Assembly: GCF_014645515.1 (NCBI RefSeq)
Contig: NZ_BMLW01000011.1
Coordinates: forward strand, 154,034 to 218,033
DNA length: 64,000 nt
Origin: Oceanobacillus neutriphilus
GTDB taxonomy: Bacteria; Bacillota; Bacilli; Bacillales; Amphibacillaceae
Reading direction: 5' to 3'
The notes beneath the pieces were generated by a model that worked only from the letters and a program-made list of their open reading frames with translations, was not told the origin of the DNA and ran no database searches. Position 1 is the first letter of the stretch; each line of letters starts with the position of its first letter. Below are positions 1 through 7,383 of the stretch, piece by piece. A program made the position numbers and the translations under genes.

Positions 1-819
1 ATCCATTTCTTGACAAAGCATAAACTCTACCGAACAAAGAAGGTAATGTGTGAGGCCACCGCTGCGGCGGACCGTTTTGCTTTCCTAGGGGCACGCTCTT
101 CAGCTAACTTTTGCCAAGAAGAGCACTTGGCAAAAGTGGATCTTCAGATGGTGCTGATCCCTCAGGAGTCAAAACGGTCCGCCTCCGCTTGCAGGGGGTT
201 TTATAATGTTTAATATAACTGAGTAAATAGAAATTAGACCAGTAAAGAACATATTTTTCGTAGTGCTTATAAAATGTCGCGTCACGATTACTTTCTATTC
301 ATGAAAGCTCTTCCTTATATTTACTATCCATGCTATCTGCTATGACATCATTTAAATTACCAAATCAACCATTTGAAACGCTAAAATGATCTTTCCATCA
401 AGCAAAAATCGGTTATTTCCAGCTTCATCAGGTTATGATTTCTGTCATTCGCTGTAGAAGCCTAACTAAGCGCAGACCAACCACGAAGACTCCTATGGAA
501 ACAGGACGAGCTGAAGATCCACTTGAAAAGCGGTTTCCTTTTCAAGTTAGCTGAAGCCGTCCCCATGGCAGACTAAGATCTCAGGCGTCCTGGGGCTGGG
601 ACTGCGATTACTCGTCCCACCGAAGAGCTTTTGCGATTACTCACCCCATCGGAAACATTTGTACGTCGGAAAGCAGAGTGGTTGGTTGCAGGCGCTATAC
701 ACAATCTTCCTTTCAATAAAAAGATGATTTAATAAAACGCAAACAGGATAATGTAAAATATATTCATCCTGAAATAGAAAGGTATAGATGCTTATCCCCA
801 GGTGCGAAAGTTGAGAAGC
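1..819. repeat. Gene-free region with dispersed GC-rich intergenic repeats
   Basis: No convincing gene is present. A first element has perfect 14-bp inverted ends at 66-79 and 170-183 (GGCGGACCGTTTTG and its complement), giving a unit of about 118 bp. A second element lies at about 480-690. Two of its strings recur near 19.1-19.4 kb: 24 nt at 596-619 matches 19146-19169 in inverted orientation, and 19 nt at 631-649 matches 19356-19374 in direct orientation. The base composition is GC-richer than the flanking AT-rich DNA. A short open frame at 10-213 lies wholly inside the repeat and has no ribosome site, so it is not called. Confidence 0.7.
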
Positions 820-1140
820 TTAGTTATTTAATGCTGCGAACAGCTCTGGTTTATACTTCATTAAATACTGATAAATATTTGCTGTAGATTTAAATGTGTA
901 CACCTTCTCCACGACTTCACCGTCTTCTATAAAAGCAAGACATGGGACACTTTCTATTTTGTGCTGCTGCATAAACTCCGGATGCATGGAAGCATTCATT
1001 TCTGAAAAAATGTCTTCCTGATGCATTCTTTCCACATTCTCAAGCATTGCCCGAGCTACCGTACACGTCCCGCAAAATGGTGTATAAATATATAATATGA
1101 GCCGATGATGATTTACTTCTGCTTCATTAAATTGTTTCAA
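820..1140 (-). CDS. yusE: Thioredoxin-like protein (YusE family)
   Basis: This is a short thioredoxin-fold protein of 106 residues with the redox motif FCGTC near residue 24, followed by a typical VPCLAFIEDGE strand region that carries the cis-proline position. It probably takes part in cytosolic thiol exchange, but its substrate is unknown. The TTG start at 1140 is chosen over the longer frame because GAGGGGA lies 6 nt upstream of it and because this length matches B. subtilis YusE. It lies downstream of yusF in the same direction, as in Bacillus. Confidence 0.85.
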   Translation of the reverse strand: MKQFNEAEVNHHRLILYIYTPFCGTCTVARAMLENVERMHQEDIFSEMNASMHPEFMQQHKIESVPCLAFIEDGEVVEKVYTFKSTANIYQYLMKYKPELFAALNN

Positions 1141-1250
1141 GTTGATTCCCCTCAATCTTTCTCCTTTTCATAAATATCAGAAGAACTATTAGCATTTGCA
1201 GCAATTTCCTTGATAAATAAAATTCATTTTTATTTTAACGCGTAAATGAA

Positions 1251-1613
1251 TTATTTTGCAAGATAATTAAGATCTATTCCAATACGCTTGCCAGCCAGGA
1301 TACTTGCCAATGTCTTCATTGGCGTAGCTGCAACTTCTCTGAATTCGCTGCTTACATAAATATGCTCTGCATGCGGCAATTCCCTTGCCAGCTGCTTTCG
1401 GAGCTTCATTCCCGAGTCATCCTCATCCACAAGAATAAATACATCTGTATCGTCCAAATGATAATATTCCAACAGCTCTTCAAATCTTTCAACGCCTATG
1501 GTTCCATTTGTACAAACAATGGTGATGGTATTATCGTCAAGAATTTTTTCAATATGTTTTTTATCAGATAACCCTTCAACGATTATAACTTTACTGTAAT
1601 CATCTTCCATCAT
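1251..1613 (-). CDS. yusF: Toprim domain protein (YusF family, RNase M5-like)
   Basis: This 120-residue protein consists almost entirely of a Toprim fold. It begins with KVIIVEGLSDKKHIE, where the glutamate is the conserved catalytic or metal ligand, and continues to the DEDDSG acidic motif near residue 62. The family is related to ribonuclease M5 and small primase-like proteins, which act on nucleic acid with bound Mg2+. The exact substrate is unknown. AAGGAG lies 9 nt before the ATG. The gene is part of the yusE-yusF-gcvH gene order. Confidence 0.85.
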   Translation of the reverse strand: MMEDDYSKVIIVEGLSDKKHIEKILDDNTITIVCTNGTIGVERFEELLEYYHLDDTDVFILVDEDDSGMKLRKQLARELPHAEHIYVSSEFREVAATPMKTLASILAGKRIGIDLNYLAK

Positions 1614-1794
1614 CGTCTTGCACTCCTTATCGCAACTAATATGCTTTTTCTATATTATATGAAAAGAAAAGAGCTAACTATACACGATTGTGGAAAAGTC
1701 AGCTCTTTTCACCCCTTTTTTAGAGCCCTTTTGAAAATGTCAGATGAGTTTCTGTCCTTTTCACTTTTTCTAAAATAGGCGTAATGTAATTATA

Positions 1795-2175
1795 TTATTC
1801 TTCTATAAATTCCTGGTATGCTTCTGCATCTAATAATTCACTTAAATCATTATCATCCTCAAGCTCAATAACGATCATCCATGCTTTTTCATATGGTGAT
1901 TCATTGACAAGCTCAGGGCTGTCTTCCAGCTCTTCATTTACTTCTACAACTTTCCCGCTTACAGGAGCATATAGCTCGGAAACGGTTTTAACTGACTCTA
2001 CACTTCCAAATGGTTCATCAAGCTCTAAAGAATCACCGACTTCCGGTAACTCCACAAAGACAATATCTCCAAGCTCATCTTGTGCGAAGTCTGTAATCCC
2101 AATGCGGACTTTTCCATCCTCTTTCTTTACCCATTCATGTTCTTTTGAATATAAATAATCCTCTGGCAAGCTCAT
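1795..2175 (-). CDS. gcvH: Glycine cleavage system H protein
   Basis: GcvH is the lipoyl carrier that shuttles the aminomethyl group between the P and T proteins of the glycine cleavage complex; in Firmicutes it also serves as the entry point for lipoate assembly. The lipoyl-attachment lysine is K63 in the context ESVKTVSE. The full 126-residue length is present. The ATG at 2175 is chosen because GGAGGG lies just upstream; the longer frame starting at 2199 would bury this ribosome site in coding sequence. No other gcv gene is nearby, which is normal for Bacillaceae. Confidence 0.95.
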   Translation of the reverse strand: MSLPEDYLYSKEHEWVKKEDGKVRIGITDFAQDELGDIVFVELPEVGDSLELDEPFGSVESVKTVSELYAPVSGKVVEVNEELEDSPELVNESPYEKAWMIVIELEDDNDLSELLDAEAYQEFIEE

Positions 2176-2216
2176 TTCGTATCCCTCCAAAATCATCATT
2201 ATTTCACTTTAATCAC

Positions 2217-2272
2217 ATGTTCAAACAGGTCCCAAATTTGAAGCAAAAAGGTCAAGGCGACTTTTTGAACAT
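2217..2272. repeat. Short inverted repeat with TGTTCAAA ends (copy 1)
   Basis: The ends ATGTTCAAA and TTTGAACAT bound a 56-bp unit with imperfect 14-bp arms between yusI and gcvH. Similar ends occur at 7333-7370 and 15430-15504. It could be a small dispersed element or a hairpin terminator; the sequence alone does not decide. Confidence 0.45.
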
Positions 2273-2317
2273 CTTCTTTAACTATACATTGAAGCGGGTT
2301 TAAATTCTAGCCCCACC

Positions 2318-2674
2318 TTACTTCCAAGCAGATTCATAGACTTCTTCTTTAAAACCGGCAGTTACTTTCTTTCCATCGGTCAGAATCGGTCTTTTTATTA
2401 ACATACCATCAGAAGCTAAAATCTCCGCCATTTCCTGAGGAGATAAATCATTTATTTTTTCCTTTAAATGAAGCTCACGATACTTCTTACCACTTGTATT
2501 AAAAAACTTCTTTGCCGGTAAATCGCTAGTCTCCATCAAAGAGAGTATCTGGCTTTCACTTGGCGTTTCCTCTACAATATGAATTGCTTTATAATCAATT
2601 TGATTTTCATCCAGCCATTTTTTCGCATTTCGGCAGGTACCGCACTTGGGGTACCAGTAAAAAGATAATGTCAT
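2318..2674 (-). CDS. yusI: ArsC/Spx-family reductase-like protein (YusI)
   Basis: This 118-residue thioredoxin-fold protein of the ArsC/Spx/YffB family has the N-terminal motif YPKCGTCRNAKKW. It carries a CxxC pair, not the single cysteine of classic ArsC, and ends with the family segment MLIKRPILTDGKKVTAGF, which includes the substrate arginine. A glutathione- or thiol-linked reductase role is inferred from the family. It is less likely to be a true arsenate reductase, because no ars genes are nearby. GGAGG precedes the ATG. The order yusI-gcvH is conserved in Bacillus. Confidence 0.85.
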   Translation of the reverse strand: MTLSFYWYPKCGTCRNAKKWLDENQIDYKAIHIVEETPSESQILSLMETSDLPAKKFFNTSGKKYRELHLKEKINDLSPQEMAEILASDGMLIKRPILTDGKKVTAGFKEEVYESAWK

Positions 2675-2691
2675 GTGTATTCCTCCGTTCT

Positions 2692-3168
2692 TTACTGCTG
2701 GTCCTCTTTTGTCGGCCCCATAACTCCAGGCACCTTCAAACCAGCTTGTCTAAGTAAAACTGTCATTTGACCGCGGTGATGAATTTGATGACTGACCAGC
2801 ATCCGCAAAATACTTCCTTTCGGTGCAGGTCCGCCAAAATCACCGGTTTCATTTACCAAAGCTTCATCTGACAGCTGTTCTTTTGCTTTCTCCACAACAC
2901 GTTTTGAAATATCCTCATATGCTTCTAAAATTTCACTTGCTTTTACCGGGATTTGATCAGGGTCGTAAGGAGACTCCAGATTAACGCCTACTAAGCTCAT
3001 GAAGAATACAGGACTGTTCACTAAATGCCAGCCAAGCCAGCCTAGACTATTGTGTCCTTCTTCAATAGATTGATCCAATTTTTCATCTTCTAAAGCTTTT
3101 AATACTGCTTTGGTTCCGTCAGCAGACTGTGACCATTCTGTTAAAAAATCGTTTAATTTCCGATACAT
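2692..3168 (-). CDS. DinB-family protein
   Basis: This 158-residue four-helix DinB/YfiT-fold protein has metal-ligand histidines in LGWHLVNSP (about residue 47) and SHQIHHRGQMTVLL (about residue 129). Family members include bacillithiol transferases and mycothiol-dependent enzymes, but most are uncharacterised. GGAGG lies before the ATG. It is the last gene before the convergent channel gene on the other strand. A second, unrelated DinB-like gene is at 42.9 kb. Confidence 0.8.
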   Translation of the reverse strand: MYRKLNDFLTEWSQSADGTKAVLKALEDEKLDQSIEEGHNSLGWLGWHLVNSPVFFMSLVGVNLESPYDPDQIPVKASEILEAYEDISKRVVEKAKEQLSDEALVNETGDFGGPAPKGSILRMLVSHQIHHRGQMTVLLRQAGLKVPGVMGPTKEDQQ

Positions 3169-3431
3169 GTTAATCCCTCCTGTAATATTGTTTCTTTTTT
3201 ATTAGCGTACCATGAAACTTCAGCTTTAATCCAATATATTGAATCGATTCTGAGAGCGTTATTTTCCCATAAGAAATTACACAGTTCAAAATGACAAAAC
3301 AATTAAAAATTAGTACAATAAACAACGGGTATGTTTTTACATTGATTAATAGAATCTATTACTTCATCCCCTTTAATTTATGTGAATATTCCTTCAAATT
3401 ATAATATGTACTAAAGAAAGGACATACGTTA

Positions 3432-4247
3432 ATGACATGGAATGCTTTTCAAAATAGATGTGCTGTCATCGCAGAAAATAAAACATTTACTGATATCATT
3501 ATTGGTCTTATTTTATTGAATGCTATTATTGTTGGATTAGAAACATACCCGGCAATTAACCAGCGCTATGCTGTGTCTTTGTATTGGATAGATGCTGCCC
3601 TCCTCAGTATTTTCACTGTAGAAATTATGACCCGGATTATTGGCAGCTATTCACTTGCAAATTTTTTTAAAAATCCCTGGAATGTATTTGATTTTGTTAT
3701 TGTAGCAGCCAGCATTCTATTTGTAGGTTCCAATTATGTTATTGTCTTACGTATTTTCAGGATACTCCGGGTGCTTCGTGCCATTTCCATTATTCCATCA
3801 TTACGAAAAATGGTGAATGCACTTCTGTTAACAATTCCTTCGATGGGAAACATCCTGATCTTACTCACCATTTTCTTTTATATTTATGCTGTTATCGGTA
3901 CCATGTTGTTTCAATCCATTGCTCCAGATCATTTTGGATCGCTTCACCGGACCTTGTTGACCTTATTTCAGCTTATCACGCTTGATTCCTGGGCAACAGG
4001 CGTGATGTACCCTATTTTAGAAGAAACCAGCATAGCTTTACTCTACTTTATTTCGTTTATTCTTATTGGCGCATTTGTCATTATTAATTTATTCGTTGGG
4101 GTAATCGTAAATAATGTAGAAGAAGCAAATCGCGAAAATCAGCCCACACCGACTGAATTGAAGCTGGAGGAGATGGATAAAGAGCTTAAAGAGATTAAAG
4201 CTTTACTAAAAGAGGATGCTCCAAAAGAAAAAGCAACGAAGGAATGA
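3432..4247 (+). CDS. Voltage-gated sodium channel, NaChBac family
   Basis: The 271-residue protein is a single-domain 24-TM-type channel subunit that would assemble as a tetramer in the membrane. It has six membrane spans. The S4 voltage sensor carries R107, R110, R113 and R116 at three-residue spacing. The pore filter is TLDSWAT at 183-189. The C-terminal tail from about residue 230 is acidic and helical, fitting the family's four-helix bundle. NaChBac and NavAb have TLESW at the filter, so D185 in place of the glutamate is a notable change. These channels support Na+ entry linked to motility, pH homeostasis and osmotic life in alkaliphilic bacilli. Confidence 0.9.
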   Translation: MTWNAFQNRCAVIAENKTFTDIIIGLILLNAIIVGLETYPAINQRYAVSLYWIDAALLSIFTVEIMTRIIGSYSLANFFKNPWNVFDFVIVAASILFVGSNYVIVLRIFRILRVLRAISIIPSLRKMVNALLLTIPSMGNILILLTIFFYIYAVIGTMLFQSIAPDHFGSLHRTLLTLFQLITLDSWATGVMYPILEETSIALLYFISFILIGAFVIINLFVGVIVNNVEEANRENQPTPTELKLEEMDKELKEIKALLKEDAPKEKATKE

Positions 4248-4252
4248 ACCAT

Positions 4253-4282
4253 TAAAAAAAGGCTGGATATCCAGCCTCTTTC
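4253..4282. terminator. Bidirectional terminator between channel gene and fadE
   Basis: A perfect 18-bp palindrome, AGGCTGGATATCCAGCCT, lies between an A-run and a T-rich tract. It can serve the plus-strand channel gene and the minus-strand fad operon. Confidence 0.8.
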
Positions 4283-4289
4283 TAATGTA

Positions 4290-6074
4290 TCAGACAATAT
4301 ATTTTTCTTCTTCAATAATTTTTGCAGCAATTTCACGTTTCTTTTTAACCGTATTAATCGGTGTATGTCTGGTCAGTTTGCGCAGGGAGGACAGCATGAT
4401 ACGCAATGTATCTCCTTCTTCTGCTGTAATCAGAATTTCCTTTGCCGCTGCTTCCATCCGGTTAAATGCTTCCTGAACATAAACTTCTGTATAAAGTAAT
4501 TTTTGATGTGCTTTTTCTAATCCAGACTTAGCAATGGCTTTTTCTGTACGAAGAATGGCCGATTCCATATTAAATACTTCTGCCGTCATATCTGCTAATT
4601 TAATGAGAATTTCCTGCTCACGGTCTAATTTTTTGCCATATTTCTGCGCTGCTAAACCGGCACCCAGCAGAATCATTTTTTTCGCATTTCTTAATAAATA
4701 TTTTTCCTGTTCTAAGGCGTCTGTTCCTACTTCCTCCGGCATCATCATCATTAATTCTTCCTGCAGTCCCTGCGCTTTTTCCAGCAGCGGCAGCTCGCCT
4801 TTTAATGCTTTTTTCAAGAGTGTTCCCGGTACAATAAGTCTGTTAATTTCATTTGTTCCCTCGAAAATACGGTTAATGCGTGAATCACGATAAATACGCT
4901 CCACTTCATACTCCTGCATAAAGCCATATCCGCCATGCAGCTGAACAGCTTCATCCGCTGCATAATCCAGTAATTCTGTAGCCATATATTTTGTCATGGA
5001 GCACTCAATTTGATACTCGGCGATTGCCCGGGCGACTTCACGGCCATCCTGCAGCTGTTCATCAGATAACGAGCCCATCCGCTGTTCAAATAACCCCACT
5101 GTTCGATAAACGGCACTTTCATTTGCATAGATTTTTGAAGCTATCGTTGCTAATTTTTCCTGTGTCAGGGTGAAGCTGGAAATAGGCGTTTGAAATTGCT
5201 TCCGTTCATTCGCATACTTTGCTGCTAATTCCAATGCACGCTTTGATCCTCCGACTCCGCCTACAGCCAATTTATAGCGGCCCACGTTCAGGATATTAAA
5301 AGCAATCACATGTCCGCGGCCTTTTTCACCGAGCAGATTTTCTACAGGAACTTCTGCATCCTCTAATACAAGTGTTCTTGTGGAGGAGCTTTTAATTCCC
5401 ATTTTCTTTTCCTCCGGCCCTGTAGATACCCCAGGGTACTCCCTTTCAACAATAAAAGCACTGAAATGCTCGCCGTCAATTTTAGCGTATACGACAAAGA
5501 CATCTGCAAAGGCTGAGTTGGTAATCCATTGCTTCTCTCCATTTAATATATAATGTGTTCCTGCATCATTCAGTTTCGCTGTTGCTTTTGCTCCAAGTGC
5601 ATCTGAGCCGGAGCTTGGCTCTGTTAATGCGTAGGCAGCAATTAACTCCCCAGTAGCTAATTTAGGCAAATATTTTTCCTTTTGTTCTTCATTTCCAAAG
5701 AAGACAATCGGCAGTGATCCGATACCAACATGTGCTCCATGAGTTATAGAGAAACCTCCTGCACGGGAAAACTTCTCTGTAATTAAGGAAGAACTGATTT
5801 TATCCAGGGCCAGACCGCCATATGCTTCTGGAACATCTGCACCAAGCAGGCCTAATTCTCCTGCTTTTTTAAGCAGCTTAACAGAATGCTCAAATTCATG
5901 ATTTTCCAGATTATCAATCTTAGGAACAACTTCTCCCAGTACAAAATCCTCTGTTGTTTTCGCGATCATCTTATGTTCATCTGTAAAATCCTCCGGTGTA
6001 ATGATATCCTCTCCAGTAATATCCTCAACCAGAAAACCGCCGCCTTTAAATAATCTTTCTTTTGTCTCACTCAT
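4290..6074 (-). CDS. fadE: Acyl-CoA dehydrogenase (FadE)
   Basis: This enzyme catalyses the first, FAD-dependent step of fatty-acid beta-oxidation, passing electrons to ETF. The 594-residue length is that of the FadE/YusJ subfamily, with a C-terminal extension of about 200 residues beyond the canonical fold. Visible signatures are AYALTEPSSGSDALG (FAD and substrate loop, about 150), the helical domain with GRYKLAVGGVGGSKRALELA, and LHGGYGFMQEYEVERIYRD around the catalytic-glutamate region, with IFEGTNEINR following. AAAGGGG precedes the ATG. It is the last gene of fadN-fadA-fadE. Confidence 0.93.
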   Translation of the reverse strand: MSETKERLFKGGGFLVEDITGEDIITPEDFTDEHKMIAKTTEDFVLGEVVPKIDNLENHEFEHSVKLLKKAGELGLLGADVPEAYGGLALDKISSSLITEKFSRAGGFSITHGAHVGIGSLPIVFFGNEEQKEKYLPKLATGELIAAYALTEPSSGSDALGAKATAKLNDAGTHYILNGEKQWITNSAFADVFVVYAKIDGEHFSAFIVEREYPGVSTGPEEKKMGIKSSSTRTLVLEDAEVPVENLLGEKGRGHVIAFNILNVGRYKLAVGGVGGSKRALELAAKYANERKQFQTPISSFTLTQEKLATIASKIYANESAVYRTVGLFEQRMGSLSDEQLQDGREVARAIAEYQIECSMTKYMATELLDYAADEAVQLHGGYGFMQEYEVERIYRDSRINRIFEGTNEINRLIVPGTLLKKALKGELPLLEKAQGLQEELMMMMPEEVGTDALEQEKYLLRNAKKMILLGAGLAAQKYGKKLDREQEILIKLADMTAEVFNMESAILRTEKAIAKSGLEKAHQKLLYTEVYVQEAFNRMEAAAKEILITAEEGDTLRIMLSSLRKLTRHTPINTVKKKREIAAKIIEEEKYIV

Positions 6075-6117
6075 TATTATTACCCCTTTTCAATTAAATG
6101 GATTATGGAAATAACAC

Positions 6118-7293
6118 TTATAAAAGCTCAAATACCCCTGCAGCACCCATGCCGCCGCCGATACACATGGTTACTATTCCGAATTGCTCATTTCTCCGCT
6201 TCATCTCATGCATTAAGCTGACTGTCAGCTTTGTACCAGTACAGCCGAGCGGGTGGCCCAACGCAATGGCACCGCCATTTACATTCACCTTATCTGTATC
6301 TAAATCTAATGCTCTGATAACCCGCAGTGCCTGTGATGCAAAAGCTTCATTTAATTCAAACAACCCAATATCAGATAACTCTAAACCCGCCATTTTTACT
6401 GCCTTAGGAATCGCTTCTACCGGACCGACTCCCATAATTTCCGGTGCTACTCCTGCTACCGCAAAGGAACGGAATTTTAGAATTGGAGTTAATCCTTCTG
6501 CCTCTGCCTTTTCTTTATCCATTAATAATACAGAAGCTGCCCCATCACTCATTTGTGAAGCATTCCCGGCAGTAACACTACCTTTTATATGAAAGGCCGG
6601 GCGCAGTGAGCTTAAAACCTCTATATTTGTTCCTGAGCGAACTCCCTCATCCATTTCAAAGGAGAAGGATTTTTCTTCAATCTTATTGTTCTTTCCTACA
6701 AAACGTTCTTTCACTTCTACAGGAACAATTTCATCCTGAAACAGACCTTTCTCCATTGCAGCAGCAGCGCGCTCATGGCTCTGTACTGCAAAAGCATCCT
6801 GATCTGCTCTTGAAATGTCAAAACGATTTGCCACTTCTTCTGCCGTATGTCCCATATTCATATAATATTCTGGCGCATTTGCAACCAGGGTCGGGTTCGG
6901 TTTAATAACATGCCCGCCCATTGGAATCATGGACATAGATTCTGCTCCGCCGGCAATAATTGTCTCAGCAGCACCGACCATAATCCGTTCAGCACCATAG
7001 GCAATCGTTTGTAATCCTGAAGCACAGTAGCGGTTTACGGTAATTCCCGGTACATCCTGACTTAAGCCAGCCAGACCGGCAATATTTCGTGCCATATTCA
7101 TTCCCTGCTCTGCTTCCGGCATTGCGCAGCCAATAATCACATCATCTATAGAACCTTGATAATTACCGGCTCTTTTTAAGGTTTCTTTTACAGTTAAAGC
7201 TGCCAGATCATCTGGCCTTACATCCCGTAAGGATCCTTTATTTGCTTTTCCTACTGGTGTTCTTGCACCAGCCACAATTACTGCTTCTTTCAC
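6118..7293 (-). CDS. fadA: 3-ketoacyl-CoA thiolase (FadA)
   Basis: Thiolase closes the beta-oxidation cycle by cleaving 3-ketoacyl-CoA with CoA. The nucleophilic cysteine lies in VNRYCASGLQT (about residue 92). The C-terminal active-site motifs NVNGGAIALGHPLGCTGTK and MCIGGGMGAAGVF are intact. The GTG start at 7293 gives 391 residues, the B. subtilis FadA length, and has AAAGGAGGG directly upstream; the longer ATG frame from 7317 would include that site. The gene follows fadN after 90 nt, which contain a short inverted repeat. Confidence 0.94.
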   Translation of the reverse strand: MKEAVIVAGARTPVGKANKGSLRDVRPDDLAALTVKETLKRAGNYQGSIDDVIIGCAMPEAEQGMNMARNIAGLAGLSQDVPGITVNRYCASGLQTIAYGAERIMVGAAETIIAGGAESMSMIPMGGHVIKPNPTLVANAPEYYMNMGHTAEEVANRFDISRADQDAFAVQSHERAAAAMEKGLFQDEIVPVEVKERFVGKNNKIEEKSFSFEMDEGVRSGTNIEVLSSLRPAFHIKGSVTAGNASQMSDGAASVLLMDKEKAEAEGLTPILKFRSFAVAGVAPEIMGVGPVEAIPKAVKMAGLELSDIGLFELNEAFASQALRVIRALDLDTDKVNVNGGAIALGHPLGCTGTKLTVSLMHEMKRRNEQFGIVTMCIGGGMGAAGVFELL

Positions 7294-7332
7294 GGATATG
7301 CCCTCCTTTAAATGCATGCTTCCAATAAGTAC

Positions 7333-7370
7333 GTGTTCAAAAAGCCCGATAAACAGGACTTTTTAAACGC
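7333..7370. repeat. Short inverted repeat with GTTCAAAAAG ends (copy 2)
   Basis: GTGTTCAAAAAGCCC and GGACTTTTTAAACGC face each other across an 8-nt loop in the fadN-fadA gap. It resembles the elements at 2217 and 15430. It could attenuate or stabilise mRNA within the operon. Confidence 0.45.
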
Positions 7371-7383
7371 TCTCTTTAAAAGA

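Noticed and set aside
10..213. Open frame of 67 codons at the window start
   Set aside because: It lies inside an inverted-repeat element, has no ribosome site and shows no protein-family features.
2318..2674. Arsenate reductase ArsC
   Set aside because: The CxxC motif and conserved place next to gcvH mark it as YusI; no arsenic genes are near.
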